Source: Succiniclasticum ruminis DSM 9236
GTDB lineage: Bacteria > Bacillota > Negativicutes > Acidaminococcales > Acidaminococcaceae
Length of the DNA: 64,000 nucleotides
NCBI RefSeq assembly: GCF_900112895.1
Contig: NZ_FONL01000001.1
Span: forward strand, 124,001 to 188,000
Reading direction: 5' to 3'
Positions 34,551 to 44,366 of this stretch are shown here, piece by piece; within the stretch, counting starts at the first letter, position 1, and each line of letters begins with the position of its first letter. The position numbers and the translations under genes were made by a program. The notes under the pieces were generated by a model. The model ran no database searches and was not told where the DNA came from. It saw only the letters and a list, made by a program, of their open reading frames with translations.

Positions 34551-37175
34551 TTATTTAAGGAGATGCTGTCGGAACAGCTTATGCAACCCGACAACAATAA
34601 TGATAGACAACGCGCAAAGAATTACAACGGCCCATTCCTCTCCGCTCAGAGGCGCCGTACGCAGCACGCTTCCGCCAAACAGTGTCAGAAGATATTGGAT
34701 GAGAACGATGCCGCCCATGACCTGGATAAATCCTTTATTGTCCAGAATATGGTCAAACAGGTCCAGTCCTTCCACCCTGACGTTAAACCCGTTGGCTACC
34801 GCCATGAAAATGTAGGCACAGAAAAAGCCCGTGTAGGTGTAAATATGGTCCGGCGCGTCACGGAAGAGGGAATCCACCCACGCGCTTTTATAAAACGCAA
34901 CCGCAACCAGCGTCATCCATAAGCCGCCCAGCACAATCGTTGACATCATGCCTTTGGAAACGATGGGGCCGCCCCGTTCCTTAGGCTTTTCCTGCATATA
35001 TTTTTCCAGTGCCGGCTCGCCGCCGAATGCTAAAGCAGCCAGCGTATCCATCACCAGGTTGATCCATAAAATCTGGATAATGGTCAGCGGTTTTTCCACG
35101 CCGATAAAAGGCGCGATGAAGTTGATCAGCACCGCGGAAAAATTAATGGAGAGCTGGAACGTAATAAATTTACAGATGGAATTATAAATGGTACGCCCGT
35201 ACAAAATCGCCTGTTTGATAGACAGGAAATTGTCATCCAGAATGACAATATCGCCGGCTTCTTTGGCCACTTCCGTGCCGCTGCCCATGGCAAACCCCAC
35301 ATCTGCCCGTTTCAGGGCCGGGGAATCGTTGACCCCGTCGCCGGTCATGCCTGTTACCAGGTTCATTTCCTGGGCAACACTGACAAGACGCAGTTTGTCC
35401 AGAGGCAGTGCCCGGGATACCACCCTGAGGAAAGGAAGATTGAGTTTTACCTCTTCATCGGACATAGCCGCCAGTTCCTGACTGGTCCACACCTGCTCTT
35501 CAGGCCGCTGCAGCAGTCCGGCATCTCTGGCAATAGCCACAGCCGTTTCTTTCCGGTCTCCGGTGATCATGACAATCTGCACACCGGCTTCGTGCACTTT
35601 TTGAATGGCTTCCACCGCTTCCGGACGCACCTCGTCCCGGATCGCCAGGATTCCCGTCAACGCCATTCCCTTTTGCGGCAGTTCCGGTCCGTAAACGGAT
35701 TTTGGGAAGGTACATAAGGCCAGCATGCGGATGGCCCGGCCTGCCAGTTCCACCATCTTCTCATCCAGAGCCTGTTTCATGGCCTCTGTAAAAGGAAGGC
35801 AGTGCCCTTTTTCGTCCCAGTAATAATCGCAGTACTGCAACAGTTTTTCCGGCGCGCCTTTGGCCAGGGTATATTCACTGGCGCCCTGCACTCCCGCAAA
35901 GGAATATTTGGTGGCGCTGTTGAAAGGAACAAATGTATTCCGTAACGGCATCTGCAGCTTGCGGTAGCCGCCAATATACCGGGTCAGAGCCCGTTCCGTA
36001 ATATTACCGCCCACAATGGCGCCTTCCGCAACGGCGGCCGAGGTATTGAGGACCACGTTTTCATAGGCCATTTCCCGGATCGGAACAGGGAGCTGGTCAA
36101 AGGATTCGTATTCCTTAAGGTCTCCGGTGATAAAGTCCACAACCTCCAGCTGCCCTTTGGTAATGGTACCGGTTTTATCCGTAAACAGCAGGTTCAAACT
36201 GCCTGCCGTTTCAATCCCGTTCAGCTTGCGGACCAGCACATGGTCGTTCAGCATCTTCCGCATATTCAGGGAAGAAACGATGGCGATCATCAGGGGCAGC
36301 CCTTCCGGCACCGCCATTACAATGATGATGACAGCCAGGATCAGGGCCTGCACTACATCGCTGAGGACCTGGGCCGTATTGGCAATATACAGTGACCAGC
36401 CGCCTGCCAGAAACATCTTGTGCAGCAACACCGCAATAAAAATCAGCAGGCCTCCTGCATAGCCGAAGTAACTGATCTTATCCGCCAGATGCTTCAGCTT
36501 CAGTTTCAGCGGGCTGTCCCGTTCCACTTCCTTCAATTCCTGTACCAGCTGCCCGTAAACGGATGCGTCGCCGACCTTCTCCGCCCGCATCAGGCCCTGC
36601 CCTTCCACTACGACAGAACCGCGGTACAGGCAGTACGGATTCAGGAAATCCGTCTCGGCCCCCCAGGAAAAATCAGGGGAAGCCGGCTTTTTCTTCGCTT
36701 CTTCGCTTTCTCCGTTCAAAGCAGCCTGATCCAGTTTCAGGGAACCTTCCAGCAACAAACCGTCCACCGGGATCTTGTCCCCGCTTTCCAGCTGCACCGC
36801 GTCCCCGACTACAATATCATCAATGCGCAGTTCCACCGGTTTCCCGTCGCGCCATACCTTGCAGGTGATGCGGCTGGCCTCTTCCTGCAGTTTCTGAAAG
36901 GCATTCTCGTTGCTGTATTCAGACAGTGTGGACACAAATGTCGCCAGTATAATCGCGACAAAAATACCCACCGTCTCAATCCAGTCCGCGTAACCCATAT
37001 ACACAAAAACCACATTGATGAGCAAAGCCACAATGAGAATACGGATGATGGGATCCTGGAAATTATCCAGCAGTTTATCAAAAAATGTTTGTTGCGGCGG
37101 TTTGCTTAACGCGTTGTTGCCGTATTTTTGTAATGACTGTGCAGCTTCTTCGCTGGTCAGGCCAATTTTGGTCAT
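34551..37175 (-). CDS. P-type calcium-transporting ATPase (type IIB/PMCA-like)
   Basis: An 874-residue ion pump with about 10 membrane helices. The actuator loop has LNGESE, helix M4 has AVPEGLP, the phosphorylation site is DKTGT with Asp near 331, and the hinge is TGDGVNDSPALK. These motifs are those of Ca2+ ATPases exporting Ca2+ from the cytosol. TTAGGAGAC upstream sets the start. The CNNM/CorC gene lies just downstream. Confidence 0.93.
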   Translation of the reverse strand: MTKIGLTSEEAAQSLQKYGNNALSKPPQQTFFDKLLDNFQDPIIRILIVALLINVVFVYMGYADWIETVGIFVAIILATFVSTLSEYSNENAFQKLQEEASRITCKVWRDGKPVELRIDDIVVGDAVQLESGDKIPVDGLLLEGSLKLDQAALNGESEEAKKKPASPDFSWGAETDFLNPYCLYRGSVVVEGQGLMRAEKVGDASVYGQLVQELKEVERDSPLKLKLKHLADKISYFGYAGGLLIFIAVLLHKMFLAGGWSLYIANTAQVLSDVVQALILAVIIIVMAVPEGLPLMIAIVSSLNMRKMLNDHVLVRKLNGIETAGSLNLLFTDKTGTITKGQLEVVDFITGDLKEYESFDQLPVPIREMAYENVVLNTSAAVAEGAIVGGNITERALTRYIGGYRKLQMPLRNTFVPFNSATKYSFAGVQGASEYTLAKGAPEKLLQYCDYYWDEKGHCLPFTEAMKQALDEKMVELAGRAIRMLALCTFPKSVYGPELPQKGMALTGILAIRDEVRPEAVEAIQKVHEAGVQIVMITGDRKETAVAIARDAGLLQRPEEQVWTSQELAAMSDEEVKLNLPFLRVVSRALPLDKLRLVSVAQEMNLVTGMTGDGVNDSPALKRADVGFAMGSGTEVAKEAGDIVILDDNFLSIKQAILYGRTIYNSICKFITFQLSINFSAVLINFIAPFIGVEKPLTIIQILWINLVMDTLAALAFGGEPALEKYMQEKPKERGGPIVSKGMMSTIVLGGLWMTLVAVAFYKSAWVDSLFRDAPDHIYTYTGFFCAYIFMAVANGFNVRVEGLDLFDHILDNKGFIQVMGGIVLIQYLLTLFGGSVLRTAPLSGEEWAVVILCALSIIIVVGLHKLFRQHLLK

Positions 37176-37213
37176 GAAGTCTCCTAATTAGTAAATGCGA
37201 ATTGTTTCTGTGA

Positions 37214-37295
37214 ATAAAAATAATGCGGCAAGGATAAGACATCGCAAAACCGTCCGAAGTTTTGCTCATGTCTTGTCCTTTTCCGCATCATTATT
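37214..37295 (-). terminator. Long terminator hairpin after the YbjN-like gene
   Basis: On the minus strand AATGATGCGGAAAAGGACAA through GACAT pairs with ATGTC, TATCCTTGCCGCATTATT, with a nested loop GAGCAAAACTTCGGACGGTTTTGCG, ending in TTTTTATTC. It starts at the stop codon of the upstream gene and precedes the Ca2+ ATPase gene. Confidence 0.85.
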
Positions 37296-37830
37296 AATGT
37301 ACAGGATGAATCGGGCTTTCGTCTTTTCCTTCTTCTTCCACATTAACGCCTACCGGGCCGCCTACTACGGCAGGCAGACGCAGCAGTTCGCTTTCCAGAT
37401 GGGGCTGGATCACGTTCAGCAGCATGACAACGATTACTTCCGGATCAAAGGTTTCATCATTAGCAACCAGGCTGCAGTCCAGTTCCAGATTACCGTCCGG
37501 GGTCACGATGTATTTGAAAGCGCCAAAACGGTTGTTCAGCTGGTTCACATATTCCAGCACTTTTGCCTGGTTCTCTGTATTCACTACTTTATGGCCGATC
37601 AGTACCTTGATCATGCCGTAAATGGAATCATTCAGCACTACCTGTACAAACTGCTGCTGTCCCGCGGTCTGCAGTCCGCTGAAATACACTACTGTACGGA
37701 ACTGGTCATCGTATACTTCCTTATGGAAACCGCTGACTTCACGTTCCTGCATAAACTTATCAAACTTTTCCGCTTTCACCCGGGGCGGATTTGTGTTACC
37801 CATCTGATCCTGTAAACTTTCCAATGCCAT
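37294..37830 (-). CDS. YbjN-like/secretion-chaperone-fold protein
   Basis: A 178-residue cytosolic protein without a signal peptide. The pattern (FDKFMQEREVSGFHKEV, TVVYFSGLQTAGQQQFVQVV, NSIYGMIKVLI, LEYVNQLNNRFGAFKYIVT) suits the YbjN or type III chaperone-like alpha/beta fold, known for folding-partner roles; assignment is tentative. The tail is acidic. ATG 37830 has GAGAGGTG 6 bases upstream, so the frame opening at 37839 is not used. It has its own extended -10 promoter overlapping the end of the ABC gene upstream. Confidence 0.65.
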   Translation of the reverse strand: MALESLQDQMGNTNPPRVKAEKFDKFMQEREVSGFHKEVYDDQFRTVVYFSGLQTAGQQQFVQVVLNDSIYGMIKVLIGHKVVNTENQAKVLEYVNQLNNRFGAFKYIVTPDGNLELDCSLVANDETFDPEVIVVMLLNVIQPHLESELLRLPAVVGGPVGVNVEEEGKDESPIHPVH

Positions 37831-37970
37831 GTTAAACACCTCTCAACATATTAAATATTTTTAATAAAAAACTATTTCCGGCTGCCACAACGGTCATCCG
37901 GTTTAAAGGAACCGCTGATCAGGCAGCGTCCCCTTACAAAGCATAACTAATACCATATATAGTAATTTTA

Positions 37971-37979
37971 ATTATATCA
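37971..37979 (-). promoter_or_regulatory. Extended -10 promoter of the YbjN-like gene
   Basis: TGATATAAT on the minus strand. Its TGA is also the stop codon of the upstream ABC transporter gene, so promoter and stop share bases. Transcript leader about 130 bases. Confidence 0.5.
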
Positions 37980-39713
37980 TAAAGAAGCCTGTTCCTGCCA
38001 GTACAGGGAATGAGTTTCCTTATCCAGATACAATACTTTCTGATGATATTTGTTCAGCGTGCTGCGGTGCCCTACGCTCACCAGCGTGGTCTGTTGCGCC
38101 TCTTCCATCAGCAGCGTGTAGACCTTCGCTTCCGTTTCCTCATCCAGGGCGGAAGAAGCCTCATCCAGGAACAGCCACACCGGTTTGTAAATCAGCGCCC
38201 GGACAAACGCCAGCCGCTGCTGCTCGCCTACGGAAAGCACGTGGCTCCAGTCCGCTTCCATGTACAGCTTATCGTACAGGTAGCCGATGCAGCAGTCTTC
38301 CATCAGCTGTTTCAGTTCTTCATCGGTGCGGGTTTCCGTTCCGGGATACAGCAGGGACTCCTTCAATGTACCCAGAGGAAGATACGGCCGCTGGGGAATG
38401 AACATCAGTTTGTTCTCCGCAGGGATTTCCAGCGTGCCTTTTACATAAGGCCAGATTCCTGCAAGCGCACGCAGCAACGTACTCTTGCCGCTGCCGGACA
38501 CACCCTTGATCAGCACATTGGTCCCTGGTTCCAGCGTGAAAGAAACGTTTTGCAAAACAGCCGCCTCATCCGGCAGGGTCACATCCATGTCCGTGGCTGT
38601 AATCGCATCCGTCGCGCCGGGCCTGCGTTGCAGGTCCTGCTGCGCGTTTTCCTGCTTCACCTGCTTCATGTGGAGGCCGAAGCCGGTGAGACGTTCTACC
38701 ACAGCCTGCCATTCCGCAATGGAGGAATACATATCCACAAAATACGAAAGGCTTTCCTGCACACGGCCAAAGGCGCTGGAGATCTGCATCAGGCCGCCCA
38801 GAGTGATTTCTTTGGCCAGGTACCGGGGCATGGCCACTACCAGCGGAAAGATGATGGCGATCTGGGAATACCAGCTGTTCAGCCAGGTCAGCTGCTTCTG
38901 TTTCTTGATGATGTTCCAGAAATTATTCAGCAACAACGTGAAGCGTTTTTTAAAGACGCTGCCTTCATGGCCTTCGCCGCTGTAAAAGGCTACGCTTTCC
39001 GCGTTCTCGCGCATGCGCATCATAGCAAAACGGAAGTCCGCTTCATATTTCTGCTGCACGAAATTAAGCCCTACCAGTTTGTTGCCCACTTTATAAGTCA
39101 GCCAGGTACCAATCATGGAATACAGCAGGGCCGTCCAGACCAGATATCCCGGAATGTGGATATCCATTCCGGCAAGTTTGAACTGCAGGGGACCCGACAG
39201 ATTATACAGGATAACCACAAAAGATGCAAATGTGGTAAATGCTTTCAGGATGCCGATGCCGAAGCGCAGTGTATATTCCACGAACATCCGGACGTCTTCA
39301 CTGATACGCTGGTCAGGGTTATCGGTTGCCGTCCCGAACATCTGCAGGCGGTAATAGGTCTTGTGGTTCAGCCATTCATCAATGTATTCATTGGTGAGCC
39401 AGCGGCGCCAGTTGATGATCAGTACCTGCTGCAGATAAAAGGCGTACACGGCCAGGATGATATAGATAAAAGCCAGCCAACTGAAGTGGAACAGTTCCGA
39501 AAAGATTTTTTCCTTTTCGTAATTCTGCAGCGCGCTGTAAAAAATATTATACCACTGGTTGAGCTGCACCAGCATGAACACCACGCCCAGTGTCAATGCG
39601 ATAATGGCCAGCAGCAGCAGATAGGCTTTTTTCTTTTCCTCACTCTGCCAGTATGACTTGGTCAGCGCCCAGACATTTTTTACAAAGCGGACGCTTTCAT
39701 CCATCTTTTTCAT
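37977..39713 (-). CDS. ABC exporter/importer of the SbmA/BacA-like fused type
   Basis: A 578-residue protein with an N-terminal ABC_membrane_2 domain (about 30-340, six helices; INWRRWLTNEYIDEWL and DNPDQRISEDVRMF are family marks) and a C-terminal ATPase (Walker A GVSGSGKST near 408, signature LSVGEQQRL, Walker B WLFLDEAS). Relatives (YddA, SbmA, BacA, vitamin B12 transporter Rv1819c) move peptides or cobalamin. ATG 39713 has AAGGTG 7 bases upstream; the TTG one codon earlier is not needed. Direction and substrate are uncertain. Confidence 0.85.
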   Translation of the reverse strand: MKKMDESVRFVKNVWALTKSYWQSEEKKKAYLLLLAIIALTLGVVFMLVQLNQWYNIFYSALQNYEKEKIFSELFHFSWLAFIYIILAVYAFYLQQVLIINWRRWLTNEYIDEWLNHKTYYRLQMFGTATDNPDQRISEDVRMFVEYTLRFGIGILKAFTTFASFVVILYNLSGPLQFKLAGMDIHIPGYLVWTALLYSMIGTWLTYKVGNKLVGLNFVQQKYEADFRFAMMRMRENAESVAFYSGEGHEGSVFKKRFTLLLNNFWNIIKKQKQLTWLNSWYSQIAIIFPLVVAMPRYLAKEITLGGLMQISSAFGRVQESLSYFVDMYSSIAEWQAVVERLTGFGLHMKQVKQENAQQDLQRRPGATDAITATDMDVTLPDEAAVLQNVSFTLEPGTNVLIKGVSGSGKSTLLRALAGIWPYVKGTLEIPAENKLMFIPQRPYLPLGTLKESLLYPGTETRTDEELKQLMEDCCIGYLYDKLYMEADWSHVLSVGEQQRLAFVRALIYKPVWLFLDEASSALDEETEAKVYTLLMEEAQQTTLVSVGHRSTLNKYHQKVLYLDKETHSLYWQEQASL

Positions 39714-39771
39714 CAAAAAACACCTTCACCACGTTACATTATGTAAATTACATCCCTATTTTATAAGAAAG

Positions 39772-39806
39772 AAAAACGTCTGGCAAGTATTTCACACCTG
39801 CCAGAC
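39772..39806 (-). terminator. Terminator of the RND pump operon
   Basis: On the minus strand GTCTGGCA pairs with TGCCAGAC around a 13-nt loop, followed by GTTTTTC, 38 bases past the pump stop. Confidence 0.85.
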
Positions 39807-39843
39807 AAAATAAATTTCAGGTTTTTTTACAACTTTTCATAAA

Positions 39844-42800
39844 TCATGCTTCCGTCGTTTCTTCTTTATGTTTTCCTCTGCTGAAGAACCGTTCCACCAC
39901 CACGAACAGCACCGGAATCAGGAAGATGCCTACGAAAGTGTTGAAGGTCATTCCGCCTACTACTGCGTTACCCATGGATACACGGGAACCGGCACCGGGG
40001 CCGGTAGCGATAGCCAGGGGCAGACAGCCCAGAATAAATGCGAATGAGGTCATCAGAATGGGACGCAGACGGAGATGGGCCGCATTGATGGCCGCCGTCA
40101 CCACATCCTGCCCGCCTTCCAGATTCATCTTGGCATATTCCACGATCAGGATGGCGTTCTTGGCTGCCAGACCAATCAGCATGATCATGGCAACCTGCAT
40201 GTAAATATCATTCTGCTGGCCACGCAGGAACTGGGAACCCAGGCAGCCCATGACCGCCGGGGGAACCGACAGCAGTACGGCGATGGGGATAGTCCAGCTT
40301 TCGTACAGGGCACACAGTACCAGGAATACGAATACGAGGGAAATCGCGTACAGTCCGTAAGCCTGGTTGCCCGCTTCCCGTTCGTCGCGGCTCTGATCGG
40401 TCCATTCAAAGGTGTAGGTGGTAGGAAGCACTTCGTGGGCCACTTCTTCCAGCGCAGCCATAGCCTGGCCGGTGGAATAGCCGTCAGCCGGGGTACCGGC
40501 AATTTTGAACGCGCTGGCGCCGTTAAACCGGGTAATGGAGGGAACCGTCATCTCAGATTCTACGGTAACAAGGGAATCCAGCGGAACCATTTCGCCGTTG
40601 TTGCTGCGTACAAAGAAGAACCGCATATTCTTCACATCATCGCGGTACTGGGGCTGGGCCTGCATGACCACTTTCCAGGTACGGCCGAAGTTATTGAAGT
40701 CATTCACTTCCATACCGCCCAGGAATGTCTGCAGCGTCGTAAAGACGCTGGCAACAGGAACATTCAGGGATTCTGCCTTTTCACGGTTTACATTGAATTT
40801 GTAACCGGGGGTATCCGTATTGAATGTTGTGTATGCTACGCCGATTTCCGGACGCTGGTTGGCTTTCATAACAAACTGACGCGCATATTCATTCATCTGA
40901 TTAATAGAGTCGCCGCCCAGATTCATAATGTACATACTCAGAGAACCTGTGCTGGAAAGTCCCGGCAGCGCCGGCTCGTTAAAGGCCATGATATTCATTT
41001 CCGGCGTTTCGGCAGCCATGGCATAGGTCCGTCCTATCAGCTCAAAGGTGCTGGTGGAGCGTTTGTCATATTCTTCCATCATGACCGGGATGATACCGGC
41101 GCTGGATTTCGGCGCCATGCTCAGAATATCAAATCCGTTTACAGGCATAACATATTTTACGCCAGGTAATTTAGCCAGTTTCCGTGAAAAGTCTTCCATC
41201 TGTTTCATGCCGCGGTTAGAAGACGCGCCTTCCGGCAGGTTATAGGAAATAATATACATACCCTGGTCTTCGTCCGGCACGTAACCGGTGGGCGTAATTT
41301 TGAAGAGGAGTCCGGTCAGGATACAGATCACCAGCAGGCCGCACATCATCGCTTTGGAATAGCGAATGCACTTGCCCACCTGATTTGTATATTTTGCCAA
41401 CGTGTTGGCATACCATACATTAAAACGATAGATGATCTTGCCGATAAACCCCTTATTTGCGTCTTCACTGGCTGCGCTTGCGTGTGGTTTCAGCAGCTTG
41501 GCACAGAGCGCCGGCGTCAGCGACAGGGCAACGACAGCCGACAGCATCATGGATACGGAAATTGTAAGAGCAAACTGTTTGTAGAGCTGACCGGTGGAGC
41601 CGCTCATGAAAGAAATCGGCACAAAAACCGCGGCCAGCACGCAGGCAATCGCTACTACAGGGCCAGACACTTCTTTCATGGCCCGATACGTAGCTTCTTT
41701 CGGACTCAGACCGGTTTCCTGAATGTGATGCTCTACTGCTTCAACCACGACGATGGCGTCATCGACAACCAGGCCGATGGCGAGGATCATAGCAAACATA
41801 GACAGGGTATTGATGGAAAAGCCCAGCAATACAAAGGCGCCAAAGGTACCTATCAGGGAAACCGGGACCGCCAGCATGGGAACCAGAGTCGCCCGGAAAT
41901 TTCCCAGGAAAATATAAACTACAACCAATACCAGGACCAGCGCTTCAAAGAAAGTGTGTGCTACTTTTTCAAGAGACTCTTTAACGAACTGCGTCTTATC
42001 CTGGGCGATTACCAGCTTCATATCCGGCGGGAACCGGGTTTCCGCATCTGCCAGCACTTTCCGGATTTCCGCTACGGTTTCAATGGCATTGGCATCCGTT
42101 GTAAGAGAAATCGGATAAATGACGGATTCACCGCCTTCGCCTTGATCCAAAAACAGGGAGGAAGGCGTATCCATACGCTCCCCTTCATAAATTTTGGCAA
42201 TGTCTTTCAGTTTCATAATCTGCCCGTTCGCAGCCCGGACAATAATGTTGCCAAATTCTTCCGGCGTTTTCAGACGCCCCTGGGCGCTGGCAGAATATTT
42301 GAATTCCTGATCTTCCGCCGTAGGTTTAGCACCGATAGAACCAACCGGCGCCTGGATGTTCTGGCTCTGGATCGCGGCCGCAATATCGGCTGCAGTCAGC
42401 CCCAGCTGGGCCATCATGTCCGGTTTCACTTCCACGCGCATGGAATATTCCGGGCCGTATTCGCCGACGGACGAAACACCTTTGACACGCTTGACCGGGT
42501 CAACCACGTTAGACGCGCCATAAGCTTTCAGGAACATACCGTCGTAGGTCTTATTAGGAGACGTCAACGCAAAATACATAATGGTCTGGGACGACATTTT
42601 AGCCGTTGTGATACCGTACTGGGCTACCTCGGTAGGCATAGAAGCCTTGGCCTGGTCCACGCGGTTCTGCACTTCAACAGACGCGATGTCGCCGTTCTTT
42701 TCCAGGTTGAAGTTTACGTCCAGCACATAACGGCCGGTATTGGTAGAAGTAGAACGCATGTCGCGCATGTTCTCTACGCCGTTGACCTTCTGTTCGATAG

Positions 42801-42990
42801 CCTGGGCGATGGATTCTTCTACCGTGGATGCGTTAGCGCCCACATAGTTGGTTTCCACTTCAATCTGGGGTTTTGTGATATTGGGATACTGTGCAATAGG
42901 CAGGCTGAACCCCGCGATAACGCCGGCAAAGACGATAACCAGGGAAAGGGCTATTGCAAATATCGGTCGGTCGATAAAAAACTTAGCCAC
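39844..42990 (-). CDS. RND multidrug efflux transporter, HAE1/AcrB type
   Basis: A 1048-residue inner-membrane pump. It starts MAKFFIDRPIFAIALSLVIV, the hallmark of HAE1, and has 12 helices with two large periplasmic loops. Helix 4 carries the proton-relay Asp pair in GLVVDDAIVVVE near 405; QSQNIQAPVGSIG and GPGAGSRVSMGNAVVGG are other family marks. It would export drugs, bile salts or detergents using proton force. It lies 12 bases after the adaptor gene. No outer-membrane channel (TolC/OprM) gene follows. Confidence 0.95.
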   Translation of the reverse strand: MAKFFIDRPIFAIALSLVIVFAGVIAGFSLPIAQYPNITKPQIEVETNYVGANASTVEESIAQAIEQKVNGVENMRDMRSTSTNTGRYVLDVNFNLEKNGDIASVEVQNRVDQAKASMPTEVAQYGITTAKMSSQTIMYFALTSPNKTYDGMFLKAYGASNVVDPVKRVKGVSSVGEYGPEYSMRVEVKPDMMAQLGLTAADIAAAIQSQNIQAPVGSIGAKPTAEDQEFKYSASAQGRLKTPEEFGNIIVRAANGQIMKLKDIAKIYEGERMDTPSSLFLDQGEGGESVIYPISLTTDANAIETVAEIRKVLADAETRFPPDMKLVIAQDKTQFVKESLEKVAHTFFEALVLVLVVVYIFLGNFRATLVPMLAVPVSLIGTFGAFVLLGFSINTLSMFAMILAIGLVVDDAIVVVEAVEHHIQETGLSPKEATYRAMKEVSGPVVAIACVLAAVFVPISFMSGSTGQLYKQFALTISVSMMLSAVVALSLTPALCAKLLKPHASAASEDANKGFIGKIIYRFNVWYANTLAKYTNQVGKCIRYSKAMMCGLLVICILTGLLFKITPTGYVPDEDQGMYIISYNLPEGASSNRGMKQMEDFSRKLAKLPGVKYVMPVNGFDILSMAPKSSAGIIPVMMEEYDKRSTSTFELIGRTYAMAAETPEMNIMAFNEPALPGLSSTGSLSMYIMNLGGDSINQMNEYARQFVMKANQRPEIGVAYTTFNTDTPGYKFNVNREKAESLNVPVASVFTTLQTFLGGMEVNDFNNFGRTWKVVMQAQPQYRDDVKNMRFFFVRSNNGEMVPLDSLVTVESEMTVPSITRFNGASAFKIAGTPADGYSTGQAMAALEEVAHEVLPTTYTFEWTDQSRDEREAGNQAYGLYAISLVFVFLVLCALYESWTIPIAVLLSVPPAVMGCLGSQFLRGQQNDIYMQVAMIMLIGLAAKNAILIVEYAKMNLEGGQDVVTAAINAAHLRLRPILMTSFAFILGCLPLAIATGPGAGSRVSMGNAVVGGMTFNTFVGIFLIPVLFVVVERFFSRGKHKEETTEA

Positions 42991-43002
42991 TTGGATTCCC
43001 TC

Positions 43003-44166
43003 CTACTGTTTGCTTTCATTGCTCAGGTCGGCTTCCGTCATAGCGGCAGGTTTTACTTCGGACCCTTTATTTACTTTCTGCACGCCTTCCACCACCAGCG
43101 TCTCGTCGCCGTTCAGGCCGGCTTCCACCAGCCACAGCTTACCCACGCGGGCACCCAGCGTAACTTCTTTCATATCCACCTTATTGTCACTGCCTACGGT
43201 AAATACAAACTTTTTGTACAGCATTTCCTTTACTGCGCGCTGCGGAATCAGCATTGCGTTTTTAACTGTACCCGCATTGGCCTGAAGACGGGCGAACATG
43301 CCCGGCATCAGCCGGTTGTCGTCATTGCTGAACCGCGCCTTTAAGGTCAGGGCACCGGTACCGCTGCCGATTTCCCGGTCAACCTGGTCTACAACACCGG
43401 CTCCGGTATAAATGCTGCCATCGGATAAAACCAGTTTCAGGTCTTCCAGGGCTTTGGCGCCGGAATCGGAATGGGCTTTGGAAAGCTGCAGGTATTCGTT
43501 TTCCGACATACTGAACTTAATCCGCACCGGATTGGTATTGCTCATGGTAGCGAGCACGGTCTGCCCGGCCGCCACAAAGTTGCCTACGGACAAATCGCTG
43601 GTACTGATCCTTCCGGAGAAAGGTGCCCTTACTTCTGTATCGCCCATACTGATCTGCGCGTTTTCCAGAATGGCTTCATGAGCCGCAACCTGGGCCTGGG
43701 CGGAATCCCGCTGGGCCATCACCAGATCATACTGCTGTTTGGACACAGCATTCTGCTCATATAATTTTTTATAGCGTTCCGCATCCGCTGCCAGACGGTT
43801 ATATTCTGTTCTTGCCGCGGCAAGGCCTGCCTGGGCATTCAAAAGGTTTGCCTTATACGTGCGCTGATCGATAGTGAACAATACCTGACCTGCTTCCACC
43901 CGGTCGCCGCCGTTAAAATACTTTCCGGTAATCTTGCCGGAAACATTCGCCGTCAGCTTCGCTTCCTGCTGGGCTTCCACAAAACCGGTAAACTCATGGA
44001 CGTTAGGCGTGTCCCTCTTTATGACCTGCATAGTTTTTACAGCTACCGCAGCCGGCGCTTTCTGCTGCGCCTTCTTGTTACCGCACCCGGCAAAAACCAG
44101 CAGCCCGGAAACCGCCAACGCAACAGCTAAACTTTTTCCCCATTTCCCACGGAAATTTCGTAACAT
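43003..44166 (-). CDS. RND efflux periplasmic adaptor lipoprotein, AcrA type
   Basis: A 387-residue membrane-fusion protein with lipobox VFAGC (Cys28). It has the biotinyl-lipoyl half motifs (GFVEAQQEAKLTANVSG and RAPFSGRIS), an alpha-hairpin (about 95-165; LLNAQAGLAAARTEYNRLAAD), a beta barrel and the membrane-proximal domain. It bridges the AcrB-type pump to an outer-membrane channel. An AGGGGGGAT ribosome site is present. Upstream (44253-44263) is an 11-bp palindrome, CATTCTGAATG, a possible TetR-type operator; no regulator gene is adjacent. Confidence 0.93.
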   Translation of the reverse strand: MLRNFRGKWGKSLAVALAVSGLLVFAGCGNKKAQQKAPAAVAVKTMQVIKRDTPNVHEFTGFVEAQQEAKLTANVSGKITGKYFNGGDRVEAGQVLFTIDQRTYKANLLNAQAGLAAARTEYNRLAADAERYKKLYEQNAVSKQQYDLVMAQRDSAQAQVAAHEAILENAQISMGDTEVRAPFSGRISTSDLSVGNFVAAGQTVLATMSNTNPVRIKFSMSENEYLQLSKAHSDSGAKALEDLKLVLSDGSIYTGAGVVDQVDREIGSGTGALTLKARFSNDDNRLMPGMFARLQANAGTVKNAMLIPQRAVKEMLYKKFVFTVGSDNKVDMKEVTLGARVGKLWLVEAGLNGDETLVVEGVQKVNKGSEVKPAAMTEADLSNESKQ

Positions 44167-44366
44167 AAATCTGATCCCCCCTGAACCGACATGCCTTTCA
44201 TTTTCTGAAAGAGCACCTTGCTTATCAACGATTGTATTATTAATGAAGCTTTCATTCTGAATGTATTGAACGGGCGCGTTCCCGTTTTTTCAGCGTCGAA
44301 ATATTCTAACAAAAAATAATTAAAAAATCAAATTAAATTTGTTAAAAAACAGTACCTGTTTTATCC

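Noticed and set aside
38010-39656. Long 548-codon plus-strand frame
   Set aside because: Complement of the SbmA-like ABC gene, His/Gln/Arg-rich, no start signal; the minus strand carries intact ATPase motifs.
41482-43344. 620-codon plus-strand frame
   Set aside because: Complement of the AcrB- and AcrA-type genes; His/Arg/Gln-rich shadow without domain motifs.
44270-44296. Plus-strand terminator AACGGG/CCCGTT with T-run
   Set aside because: No plus-strand gene precedes it; it lies in the promoter region of the minus-strand efflux operon and may be coincidental.
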